64,000 bases of DNA from Archangium sp. GTDB lineage: Bacteria > Myxococcota > Myxococcia > Myxococcales > Myxococcaceae. Below are positions 9,764-20,300 of this stretch, one piece after another. The DNA is taken from positions 62,001 through 126,000 of the forward strand of contig JALHMW010000007.1 of the NCBI GenBank assembly GCA_022843845.1, given 5' to 3'. How positions within the stretch are numbered: the first letter of the stretch is position 1; the number at the start of each line of letters is the position of its first letter. The translations under genes and the position numbers were made by a program. The notes beneath the pieces are model-generated. The model saw only the letters and a list, made by a program, of their open reading frames with translations. It searched no databases and was not told the DNA's origin.

Positions 9764-10323
9764 GTGACGAACAGGACGCCGCGCCGGTCGCTCGAAAGGG
9801 CGTTCAGCTCAGCAACACGATCATCATCGGTGGGTTGTTCATGATCGCGGCCGCGCTCGCGGTGCAGGAGTTCATCGGCGGCGAAGGCCTCGAAGTGGGC
9901 CACCCGGCACCGGCGCTGACGATGACTCGCCTCGATGGCTCGACGGCGCCGCTCGAGTCGCTCAAGGGGAAGATCGTGCTGCTCAACTTCTGGGCGACGT
10001 GGTGCCCGCCGTGCAACGACGAGATGCCCGAGCTGGTCGCGATCGCGAAGGAGTACGAGGCGAAGGGCGTCGTCTTCGTGGCCGCGAACCAGGAGGAGCC
10101 CGACGAGGCTGTGCGCAGCGTCGGTGCGTGGCTCGAGCGTCACCCGGACGTGAAGCCGTACGTCGTGTTCACCGACCCGTCAGCGAGCGCCGACTTCCTC
10201 GTCAAGGCGCTGCCCACCACCTTCGTCATCGACGCGAAGGGCGGGGTGGCGCAGGTCGCGCGAGGACAGGTCGCGGGGTGGCGCGTGAAGAAGTGGCTGG
10301 ACGACGCGCTCGCCGCGCAGTGA
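9760..10323 (+). CDS. TlpA-family membrane-anchored thioredoxin
   Basis: 187 residues. A single membrane helix at about 22-38 is followed by a periplasmic thioredoxin fold with the WCPPC redox motif (C82, C85) and the cis-proline loop PTTFVID. Such proteins reduce disulfides or Cys of apocytochrome c or other exported proteins. The tight overlap with the upstream CFI-box/zinc-ribbon gene suggests a shared task. Many CxxCH proteins are encoded in this window, so a cytochrome-maturation role is conceivable but not shown. Confidence 0.9.
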   Translation: MSDEQDAAPVARKGVQLSNTIIIGGLFMIAAALAVQEFIGGEGLEVGHPAPALTMTRLDGSTAPLESLKGKIVLLNFWATWCPPCNDEMPELVAIAKEYEAKGVVFVAANQEEPDEAVRSVGAWLERHPDVKPYVVFTDPSASADFLVKALPTTFVIDAKGGVAQVARGQVAGWRVKKWLDDALAAQ

Positions 10324-10326
10324 CGG

Positions 10327-12096
10327 CTACGGTTTCGGCGCGGGCGTCGGCGCGGGTGCCGGCTTCGGCGCAGGCGTCGGGGACGGCGTCGTCGCAGCAG
10401 CGGGCGCGGGAGCAGGCGTCGGCGTGACCGCGGCCCCCGGCTTCGGAGCAGGCGGCGTCGGCTTCGGGGCCGGCTTCGGGCCGCCCTTGTCGACGTCGAT
10501 CTCATCCACCAGGCGGAACTCGGTGCGGCGGTTCTTCGCGCGGTTGATCGGCGTGTCGTTCGGCACGATGGGCTTGTCGAAGCCGAAGCCGTCGGAGCGC
10601 AGCCGCTCCTTCGCGATGCCCTTGGTGATCAGGTAGTCCTCGACGGCCTTCGCGCGTCGCCGTGACAGATCGATGTTGAACGCGCGAGGACCGACGTTGT
10701 CGGTGTGCCCTTCGATGAGCACGGGCCCGACCTTCGGGTTGACGGCGAGCACCTTCGCCACCTCGTCGAGGATGGGGAACGAGCTCGGGTCGATCTTGTT
10801 CGAGCCGAACTCGAAGAGGATCTGGTTCTTGATGCGCAGCCGCTCGGACTCGAGCACCACGGGCTCCTCGTCTTCCGGAGGCGGGCAGCCGTCGAGTTCC
10901 GGCGGGCCCTTCACGTCAGGGCACTTGTCGGCGATGTCGGGAATCTGGTCGCCGTCCCTGTCGGGGCAGCCGTCGAGCGGACCGGGGCCTGCGACCTCGG
11001 GGCAGCCGTCAGCGGTGTCGGGAACGCCGTCACCGTCGGTGTCGATGATCTGCTCCTCCTCGGGACAGCCATCGGTGTCTTCATGCCCATCTTTGTCCTC
11101 AGGCACGGTGGGGCAGCCGTCGGCCGTATCGGGAATGCCGTCGCCATCCTGATCGCGCTCGGCGAGGTGCTCGAACCGCACGCCGAAGACGATGCGGAAG
11201 GCTTCACGGCCATAGCCGCTCTGACCGAGGCCACGGCCGAGCGCGAGCAGCACGCTCCAGTCTTTCGCCACCGTCGAACGCGCGCCGAGCATCAGCTCGA
11301 AGGGCGTCTTGAGCGACTCTGCGTCGCGGAAGGTGAAGGGCGCCTCGGCGGGCGTCGCGAGGTTCACCTCGGCGAGCAGCGAGTTGCCGGTGAACTTCCC
11401 GAAGTTGGGCAACTCGACGATCGCGCCGCCGCCCATCAGGAACTCCTGCCCGACGTACAGGTTCAGGTATTGACCGGGTGAGGTGCGGAAGCGCCAGCCT
11501 GCGTTCGCGAGCACGCGCAGTGGGCCGAAGCGGCGCTCTGCGGCGAGTCTCGGCGACACCACGAAGCCGCGGTCGGCCATGAAGCTGAAGCCGTCTCCGA
11601 TGGGAATGCGGGCCTCGAGCACGGCCGCGAGGCTCACGATGGGGAACTCGCTCTGCCGGAGGATCTGGAAGCGCCCGATGGCGCGCGGCGCGCCGAGCCC
11701 GACGACCCGCGGCGCGTCCTGCGGGAAGCCCTGCTCACGAAGCAGGCTGAAGGCGTTGAGGTTGATGACGGTGATCGGCAGCTCGCCGCCGACCTCGAGG
11801 CGATCGAGCACCTGGTAGCTGCCGCCGATGCGCAGGTCGGTGCGGAAGGGAATGAGATCGCCCAGGCGTTGATCGCCGAGCTTGAGCGCCATGACGCCGA
11901 AGTTCAGATCGAGGAGCGCGTAGAGCTGCCACGACTTCTTCTCTCGCAGCTCGGCACCGTCGAGCTGGAGGCCCGAGTTGGCCGTCGAGGTCAGCTTCAG
12001 CGGCACCGCGTCGAACCCGCGCGCGAATGGCTCATCGGCCCACGCGAAAGGCGCGGTGAGGAGCGTCACGATCAACAGGGCTGCGATTCGCGACAT
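10327..12096 (-). CDS. OmpA-family protein with thrombospondin type 3 repeats
   Basis: 589 residues. The start at 12096 gives a clean signal peptide ending AWA; an upstream in-frame ATG would spoil it. Residues about 20-305 are predicted outer-membrane beta strands. Calcium-binding thrombospondin type 3 repeats follow (DQDGDGIPD, DTDGDGVPD, DRDGDQIPD). Next is an OmpA peptidoglycan-binding domain with the GHTDNVG motif and a paired NRRTEF segment. The protein ends in a Pro/Ala/Lys repeat tail of about 50 residues. It likely links the outer membrane to the cell wall. It converges on the TlpA-like gene with only three bases between stops. Confidence 0.9.
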   Translation of the reverse strand: MSRIAALLIVTLLTAPFAWADEPFARGFDAVPLKLTSTANSGLQLDGAELREKKSWQLYALLDLNFGVMALKLGDQRLGDLIPFRTDLRIGGSYQVLDRLEVGGELPITVINLNAFSLLREQGFPQDAPRVVGLGAPRAIGRFQILRQSEFPIVSLAAVLEARIPIGDGFSFMADRGFVVSPRLAAERRFGPLRVLANAGWRFRTSPGQYLNLYVGQEFLMGGGAIVELPNFGKFTGNSLLAEVNLATPAEAPFTFRDAESLKTPFELMLGARSTVAKDWSVLLALGRGLGQSGYGREAFRIVFGVRFEHLAERDQDGDGIPDTADGCPTVPEDKDGHEDTDGCPEEEQIIDTDGDGVPDTADGCPEVAGPGPLDGCPDRDGDQIPDIADKCPDVKGPPELDGCPPPEDEEPVVLESERLRIKNQILFEFGSNKIDPSSFPILDEVAKVLAVNPKVGPVLIEGHTDNVGPRAFNIDLSRRRAKAVEDYLITKGIAKERLRSDGFGFDKPIVPNDTPINRAKNRRTEFRLVDEIDVDKGGPKPAPKPTPPAPKPGAAVTPTPAPAPAAATTPSPTPAPKPAPAPTPAPKP

Positions 12097-12163
12097 CTGC
12101 TCGCTTATAGCCGCCCGCCGGGTTCCTCCCAAAAACTCACCCGTGCACAGGCCGCTACAGGGT

Positions 12164-13725
12164 TCACTTCATCACGTCGGCAGCGTCGATCACCCGTACC
12201 TGGTCGCTGACCATCGGCAGTGGGTGACGCTCGATGGTCTTGTCCTGCTCCAGCACCTCGGGCGGCTTGGGCGTGGCGTAGGTGATGGGGCTGGGCGCCG
12301 GCGAGAGCAGCCCCGCGCGGAGCGAGTCTGCGTCTTTCGTGACGAAGACGAAGTTGAGCGCCTTCGGGTCGAGGTGTTTCTGGAGCGTGCGCTGCACCGT
12401 CTCGGCGGTGGCCGACGCGATGGTCGTGCGGACGCGATCGAGGAACCCGGGCGTTCCGTAGATCAGCTCGTCGATCGCCCACCCGAGGCGGCGCTGATCG
12501 GTCAACGTCCAGATGCGGGTCGCGCCGGCGAGGAAGCCCTTCGCGGTCTCGAAGCGCTCGGCGGGGAGCGGGGCGCGCAGCGTCTGCTCGAGGAAGAACA
12601 GCGCGCCACGAGTGGCGAACACGCCGTGCTTCGCCTCGACGGGCCGCAGCCAGAGCGTGAGGTCCTGCGTGGTGCGCGCGATGTTGGGGCGGGGAATCGA
12701 GCTCCACCCGTCTTGCCGGTAGTGCTCGCCGTACGCGTAGGTGCCGTAGTTGAGGCCGCGGCGATCGCGCAGCTCGCGGAACAAGACGCCGTGCTCCTGG
12801 CGGTGTTCGCCGAGGTACGAGAGCCCGAGGAAGAGGAGCGCGTAGTCGGGGTCGTCGCGACGCATCGGCCACGCGAAGCCGAAGGAGCCCGCCGTCGACT
12901 GGGTGTCGCGTCGAACGATGAGGGTCTGGTTCGCCACCTTCGGAGGCGCTGGGATGATCGTCGGCGCAGCGCCAGTGGCGGGCAGCGTCTCCAGGGCGGT
13001 GACGACCTTCGCTCCGAGCGTGTCATTCGCGGCGCCAGCGACGCCGATCACGAGCCGGGCCTTCGTGAAGCAGCGCTTCCACTGGTTCGAGACATCCTCG
13101 AGGGTGATGGCCGAGAGCCCCGACTCGGTGCCGACGGTCGCGTGGCGGTACGGGTGTCCTTCGAACAGCAACGCGTCGAGCATCACCTTGCCGAGCTCTT
13201 CGTCGTTCTCGCTGCGCAGGCGGTTGCGAATGACGTTGAGCTGCTCGGTCTTGAGGCGCTCGAACTCCTTCGGGTCGAGGCGCGGCGCGAGCAGGGTCTC
13301 GGAGAGGATCGCCAGGAACCGATCGAAGCGCTCCTGATGAACGCGACCGGCGATGACGGTGAACTCCTTGTCGGTGTCGGAGACGAGCTCTGCCGCCATC
13401 GGGAAGAGGGCCTCGTTCAGCTCGGCAGCTGAGAGTGACTTCGTGCCGCCCTCGGTCAGCAGCTTCGTGGTGAGCGCCGTGAGGCCCTCCTTACCGGGTG
13501 GATCGTCGACCGAGCCGACGTGGAAGACGAGGCGAACGCTGACGATCGGCGTGCCAGGCGTCGGCAACACGACGAGCTTCATCGGCGGCAGCGTGGGCAA
13601 CGCACGCACCGGCGCCACGGGTGCCTCGACCTTCGCGACTGGAGGCGGCGGTGACGTGGGCTCCGGCCTGACGACGGGCGCGGTGGCGCACGAGAGCAGC
13701 ACCATCGACATCACGATCGAGCGCA

Positions 13726-13729
<4 letters not shown>
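12164..13729 (-). CDS. M16-family peptidase homologue lacking the zinc motif (lipoprotein)
   Basis: 521 residues with a lipobox LLSC near residue 14 and a Pro-rich spacer. Two M16 half-barrel domains follow, including the R/Y-containing RELRDRRGLNYG motif of the C-terminal half. Where active M16 enzymes carry HxxEH this protein has no such motif (EGLTALTTKLL), so it should be the non-catalytic partner. Its first four bases overlap the active M16 gene 13726-15060, the classic two-subunit arrangement in which both halves are needed. Confidence 0.9.
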
Positions 13730-15060
<1,331 letters not shown>

Positions 15061-15134
15061 GCCCGACGCCTAGTGGCAGCGGCGAACTGCTTCAAGCGAG
15101 ACGACCTGAAACCGTTCGCCTACGTTTCGCGGCC

Positions 15135-15755
15135 ATGACCCCGAACCCCTCGAACCCGATGCCTGCGCCGGTGCCCCAGAAGAAGGGCGGCGTTTCTGCA
15201 GTGGTGATCATCGCCGTCGTGGTGGCGCTCGCGTGTCCGTGTGTCGGTATTCTCGCGGCGATCGCGATTCCGAACTTCATCAAGTTCCAGTCGAAGTCGA
15301 AGCAGGCCGAGGTGAAGGCGAACCTGAAGGCCGCGTTCACCGCCGAGAAGGCGCACTTCAGCATGGAGAACAAGTACTCGGACGACATCGGCGAGATCGG
15401 CTTCTCGCCTGGCCCCGGCAACCGGTACCTCTACGCGTTCTCGGTCGACGGAGAGCTGGCGAAGGCGGGCGAGGAGGGCAAGGGCAAGGCTGGCGTCGAG
15501 ATCGATGCCGCGCGCCACCCGGGCATCAACAACGAAACCCTCGAGAAGGGCGTGCCGCAGGAGGTGTGGGACGAGTCGGGCCTGAAGGGCACGTGCCCCG
15601 ACGACTGCTCCATCACCATCGTCGCCGCAGGCAACATCGACAACGACGACACGGTGGACGTGTGGACGATCTCGACGAAGGACCGCACGATCGACGGGAA
15701 GCTGGTGCCCGCAGGCACGCCGCACAACCACATCGACGACACGCGGCGGGAGTGA
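15135..15755 (+). CDS. Type IV pilin-like protein with N-terminal extension
   Basis: 206 residues. A hydrophobic helix (about 22-46) ends with GILAAIAIPNFIKFQSKSKQAE, very like the N-terminal region of mature myxobacterial PilA, and is followed by a PilA-like globular part. The usual prepilin signal (K/RG|FTLIE) is missing. A 20-residue Pro-rich, Lys-containing leader precedes the helix instead, so prepilin peptidase processing is doubtful. The protein may be a membrane-anchored relative rather than a pilus subunit. Nine bases downstream lies a clear paralogue. Confidence 0.82.
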   Translation: MTPNPSNPMPAPVPQKKGGVSAVVIIAVVVALACPCVGILAAIAIPNFIKFQSKSKQAEVKANLKAAFTAEKAHFSMENKYSDDIGEIGFSPGPGNRYLYAFSVDGELAKAGEEGKGKAGVEIDAARHPGINNETLEKGVPQEVWDESGLKGTCPDDCSITIVAAGNIDNDDTVDVWTISTKDRTIDGKLVPAGTPHNHIDDTRRE

Positions 15756-15764
15756 GTTTGCTGC

Positions 15765-16364
15765 GTGGCTGAGCTCCCGCCATCGGAGACTGGGGCTCTG
15801 CCGAGGAGCGCGGGTGCGATCGCTGTCGTCATCGGAGCAGCGGTGACGTGTCTGCTCATCTCTGCGCTCGTCGTCTCGAGCATGCGGGGGTTTTCGCGCT
15901 TTCCGGCAAGCTCGAGGTCGTCCGAGGCCAGGTCCAACCTCAAGTGGGCCTTCGCGTCTGAGCGTTCATTCTTCGCCGAAAAAGACACCTTCTCCGTCGT
16001 CATCAACGAGATTGGCTTCTCGCCAGAACGCGGCAATCGCTACCTCTATGCGTTCTCATCCGAGGGAGAGCTCCTCGAGCCGGGCAAGCCGCCGATCGGG
16101 CACGTCGGTGTGAAGCCCGACTCATCCCGCCATCCGCACGTCGATGTGGCTGCGCTCGAGCGGGCGATTCCAGACGCGCTCTGGGACGACGTCGGCATCA
16201 CTGGCACCTGCCCGGAGTGCTCCATCACCATCGTCGCGGCGGGCAACATCGATGACGACGACACCATCGACGTCTGGTCCATCTCGACGAAAGACAGGAC
16301 CATCGACGGCACGCCGGTCACCGCCGGAACGCCCTGGCATCACGTCGACGACACGGCGAAGTGA
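15765..16364 (+). CDS. Pilin-like paralogue of the preceding gene
   Basis: 199 residues from a GTG start nine bases after the previous stop. The C-terminal two thirds match the upstream paralogue closely (INEIGFSPERGNRYLYAFS, CSITIVAAGNID, then VWSISTKDRTIDG). The pilin-like AIAIPNF motif is lost from its membrane helix. This looks like a tandem duplication with divergence of the membrane part. The role is unknown; a minor subunit or accessory protein of the first is possible. Confidence 0.8.
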   Translation: MAELPPSETGALPRSAGAIAVVIGAAVTCLLISALVVSSMRGFSRFPASSRSSEARSNLKWAFASERSFFAEKDTFSVVINEIGFSPERGNRYLYAFSSEGELLEPGKPPIGHVGVKPDSSRHPHVDVAALERAIPDALWDDVGITGTCPECSITIVAAGNIDDDDTIDVWSISTKDRTIDGTPVTAGTPWHHVDDTAK

Positions 16365-16365
16365 C

Positions 16366-17256
16366 TCAGCTGCGCGGGCGAATCGCGAGCACGTCGACCT
16401 CGGGCAGGCTCTGCGTGCCACCCCAGCCACACTTCACCAAGCCGCTCGCGCCGGTCAGCTCGTAGTCGATGGTGGCTTCGTTCGCGCCCACGCGCGTCGC
16501 GAACGACTCGACGAGTCCAGCAGACGCCGCGCTCGGTGCGTACCGAACACCGTTCAGCTCGATGGGGTACGAGCAGCCATCGAACGGCAGCTCATTGTGG
16601 ATGATGACGTTCCCCGTCGTGGTGAGAACCGTCAGCGTCAGCACCTCGATCTCCGGCAGCTCCTGAGTGCCGCCCCAGCCGCACTCGACCGAGGCCATCG
16701 TTCCCGGCAGCCGGAAGGTGAGCCGCACGTTCGTGTCGCCGTACTTCTTGCTCGCGATGGACTCGACCAGCGCCTTCGAGGCCGCTGACGGCGCGTACGT
16801 CGTCATGCCGATCGTGATCGGGTACGAGCAGCCGTCATACGCGAGGCCGTTCTCGATCGACCCGACGTCGGTCAGCACGTCATCGATCACGGTGATCGCG
16901 ACGATCTCGATCTCCGGGTACCGGCTCGATGGGCCCCACAGGCACTCGACCGAGCCTTCGAGTCCCGTGACGCGATAGGTGAGGTTGACCTTCGTCTCGC
17001 CTCGCGCAGCGGCGACCGCTTCGACCAGCGCGCGCGTTGCGGCAGATGGAGCGTACGTCGTCTCTCCGATGACGATGGGGTACGAGCACGCGTCTCGGAA
17101 GAGCGCGTTCTGGACGACCGCCACGGCTGACAGGGTCGGCTTTTGCGTGTCGATGGGCCGCTTCACGACCGGGAGCAGCGTCGTCTCGCCCCCAAGCGGG
17201 GTGAAGCCACACGCACTGACGACGACCAGGACCACGACGGAGCTGAGTGAACGCAT
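16366..17256 (-). CDS. Lipoprotein made of three tandem repeats
   Basis: 296 residues. Signal with lipobox VSAC (C16). The rest is three copies of an ~85-residue unit, each with a CSYPI motif (C57, C143, C228), a YAPSAA segment, a C[L/G]WG motif (C105, C192, C276) and a PE(I/V)(E/D)(I/V) end. One Cys pair per repeat suggests one disulfide per domain. No named family is recognised. It is probably an exported binding or structural protein. Confidence 0.8.
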   Translation of the reverse strand: MRSLSSVVVLVVVSACGFTPLGGETTLLPVVKRPIDTQKPTLSAVAVVQNALFRDACSYPIVIGETTYAPSAATRALVEAVAAARGETKVNLTYRVTGLEGSVECLWGPSSRYPEIEIVAITVIDDVLTDVGSIENGLAYDGCSYPITIGMTTYAPSAASKALVESIASKKYGDTNVRLTFRLPGTMASVECGWGGTQELPEIEVLTLTVLTTTGNVIIHNELPFDGCSYPIELNGVRYAPSAASAGLVESFATRVGANEATIDYELTGASGLVKCGWGGTQSLPEVDVLAIRPRS

Positions 17257-17326
17257 ACCGGCACCCTGAGCAATCGTCCGGCCAGCCCTCAGCCACGCGG
17301 TTGCGCAGGGTTGCGTGCGGGTCCTC

Positions 17327-20300
17327 TCAGTTTTTCGCGGCGATATCGGCGCTCAGCCCAGCCACCCACGCTTTGTGTTCATCGCCGTAATAGAGGTACG
17401 CGCGGCTCGCGGGGCCCGTGTACTTGCCCGGGACAGCGGCGAGCAGCGACACCGGCACGCGCACCTGCTGCTTCGGCGTCATGCCGCGCCAGTAGAGCAC
17501 CACGTCGCGGCCCATCACCTCGTACGCATCGATGGTCTGCGCCTTCACCAGCTCCTTGAGCTGATCGATGCGCGGCTCGAGCCCGCCGGGAATGCCGACG
17601 ATGGCCACGACGGTCGAGAGCGGAGCGTCGGACAAGTTCGTCACCCGCGCGGTCGCCTCGATCACGTCGCCTTCCTTCAGCGCGCCGGAGCCGAGCTTCA
17701 CGTCGAGCGAGACGCGCGTGTCTTTCGACGACTCGGGCTGCGTTCGGTTGGAGCGCACCGCGATCGAGAACGGAATCGCCGAGCCGCCTTCCTGCACGAG
17801 CTCGAGCGTGTGCTCTCCGGGGCTCATCAGCTCGCCGACGTCGGCGAACGTCACGGCGCCGTTGGTCGAGCCGTCGTACTTCTGCGGCGCTCCCACGGCC
17901 TTGCCGTCGACGAACAGCTTCACCGCGCCGGGCTTCCGCTCGTCGGCCTTCTTCTTGTCGAACTCGACGATGGCGCGCAGGGCGAGCACGGTGGACTGCG
18001 TGGCGCCGTAGCGGCCGTCCTTGCAGCTGTCGGCGAGCGCCTTCATCGACTTCTCGACGTTGAGCGCGAAGGCGGGCGAGCGCATCCACGCCAGCACCGC
18101 GAGCGACGTCGTCTCGATCTCCAGCGAGCTCCCGGTGCTGCCGACGATGCTCTGCGTGCCGCCGCCAACGAGCCCGGTGTCCTTCTGGAGCGCAGCGAGC
18201 TTCGTCATCGCCTCCTTCGCGCCATTCGTGTCGCCCGCGAGGGACAGCACGTTCGCGGCGAGCGCGACGACGTACGAGTTCTTCGCGACCTTCGCGGCTT
18301 CCTTCACGCGCGCGACCTCGGCCGTCAGGTTCTTCTGACCGCCCTCGAGCAGCGCCCACGTGATGTACGCATCGGACGAGTCCTTGTCCTCGACCCAGGT
18401 GTGCAGGGCGCGGCGCTTGCGCTCGAAGCCACCCTTGCCGTCGCGCTGCTTGAGCAACCACTCGCGCGAGCGCGTCAGCATGGCGTCGTCGACCTGGCGC
18501 ACCTTCTTCATGTCGGTGAACTGGAGAATTCCGTACGCCGTGAGCGCCTCGTGGCCGGGGTCCTGACCGAACCACTCGTAGCCCTTCTCTTTGCACTCGA
18601 AGCCGGTGAGGCGCTTGTAGCCACGGTCGAGTTTCTCCTGCGCGTCGCGAACGAGGGCCGCGTCGACGCCCGTGTGCGACTGGAAGTACTGCATCGCCAT
18701 CGTCATCGGGTACGTGGTCGAGCTGGTCTGCTCGAAGCACCCGCTCGGCTCCTGCACCATGCGCTTGAGGGCCTGCGTGAGGTTGGCAGCAGGTGAGGGG
18801 AAGACGGCGATCGACGTCGACTGGCTCCCGGCCACCGTGTCTGGCGTGAGCGTCACCTTCCAGCTCGCCTTGCCGTTCGCCGGCAGCATGCCGCCGCTGG
18901 CCTGCTCGACGGGAAAGCCCTTCGGCTTCACGTTCAGCTCGCGCGTCACGACATCGGAATAGCCGCCGGCGTTCGAGGTCAGCGTGAGGCCGGTCTGCTT
19001 CGAGCCGGCGCCGATGGTGAGATCGACGATGCGACGCTCGCGCGTGTCGGCCTTGAGCGTGAACGACGATGGCGCCTGAAAGCGGATGTCGCCTTTCGCT
19101 GCGAGCGCGAGCGAGACGTTCGAGAGCGGCTCCTTCGTGCCGTTGATGAACGCGATGGGCAGGCGAATGACGTCGCCAGCGGTGACCTCGAGCGGGAGCT
19201 TCGGCTCGACGTAGTACGGCTGCACCGACTTGAGCGCGGTCGAGGCGCTGCCGAGGGCTCCGGTGTCGGTGTAGCCGCCGACGGAGGCGCGGAACGAGGT
19301 GACGGCGTCAGAGGTGCCGAACGAGACGGTGGCTTCGCCGTTGGCGTTGGTGCGAAGCGCGGCGTTCCAGAAGAGCGTCTCGGCGAAGTCGAAGCGGTCG
19401 TTCGGTTTGCGATCGGGGCGGACCTGGTGCGCGAACTCGCGGACGGAGACGAAGTTGCCGGCGAGCAGCCCGCCGAACGCTTCTCGTGCGCCGAGAAAGT
19501 CCTCATCCATCGCGGCCTTGCCGGCCATCGGTTTGCGAGCGGCTTGTGCCTCCCTGGCCACGTCTTGCCGGACGGCGAGCTTCGCGAGCGGCGCCTCCGC
19601 AGGTGGGGGCGGAGGCGGCGGCCGCACCGCTGCGACCGGCATCTTCGGCGCGGGAGCCGGCTTGTTCATCGGCATCGGCTGTGGGCGAGCGGCCATCGGC
19701 GGTGGACGAACGGGCATCGGCGCGACGGGCACCGGCCGACCTGGCGCCATGTCGGCCATCGGCTCCAACGCGAAGTCATCCACCCGCACCGGCGGTGGCT
19801 GAACGAGCGCGAGCGCGCGCTCCGCCTTGTCCTGGTACTTCGTGAGGAACTCCTGAACGCTCAAGAGGCCGAAGCGCCGCCAGCCCTGCGTGCCGAGGAG
19901 CAGATCGACCGCGACCTTCGACTTCGGGTTCTTCGGGTCGAGATAGACGTTCGCGTCCGCGAGCTCCTTCACGTCGGCCTCGAGCAGCACCATCACGGGC
20001 AGCGCAGGCGGTTGCTCCCGGCGCTCGAGGATCTCGAAGACGCTTTCGTCGCTGACGGTGACGCCGACGACGGCGCTGGCGGGTTTGCCGTCGAGCGTCG
20101 TCTTCACGGTGAGCTTTACCGGAGCGCCCGGCACGTAGCGTTCGCGGTCGGCCTTGAGCTCGATGCCGAGTTGCTTCTCGGGCTCACGGAAGACCAGGCG
20201 CTCCGCGAGTGGCTCTCCGGACTTCGACGACACGGTGATCACGAGCACGCCGTCTGCGGAGCCGGCCTTGAGCGAGAGCTCCGCGCCCTTCTGTTTGCCA

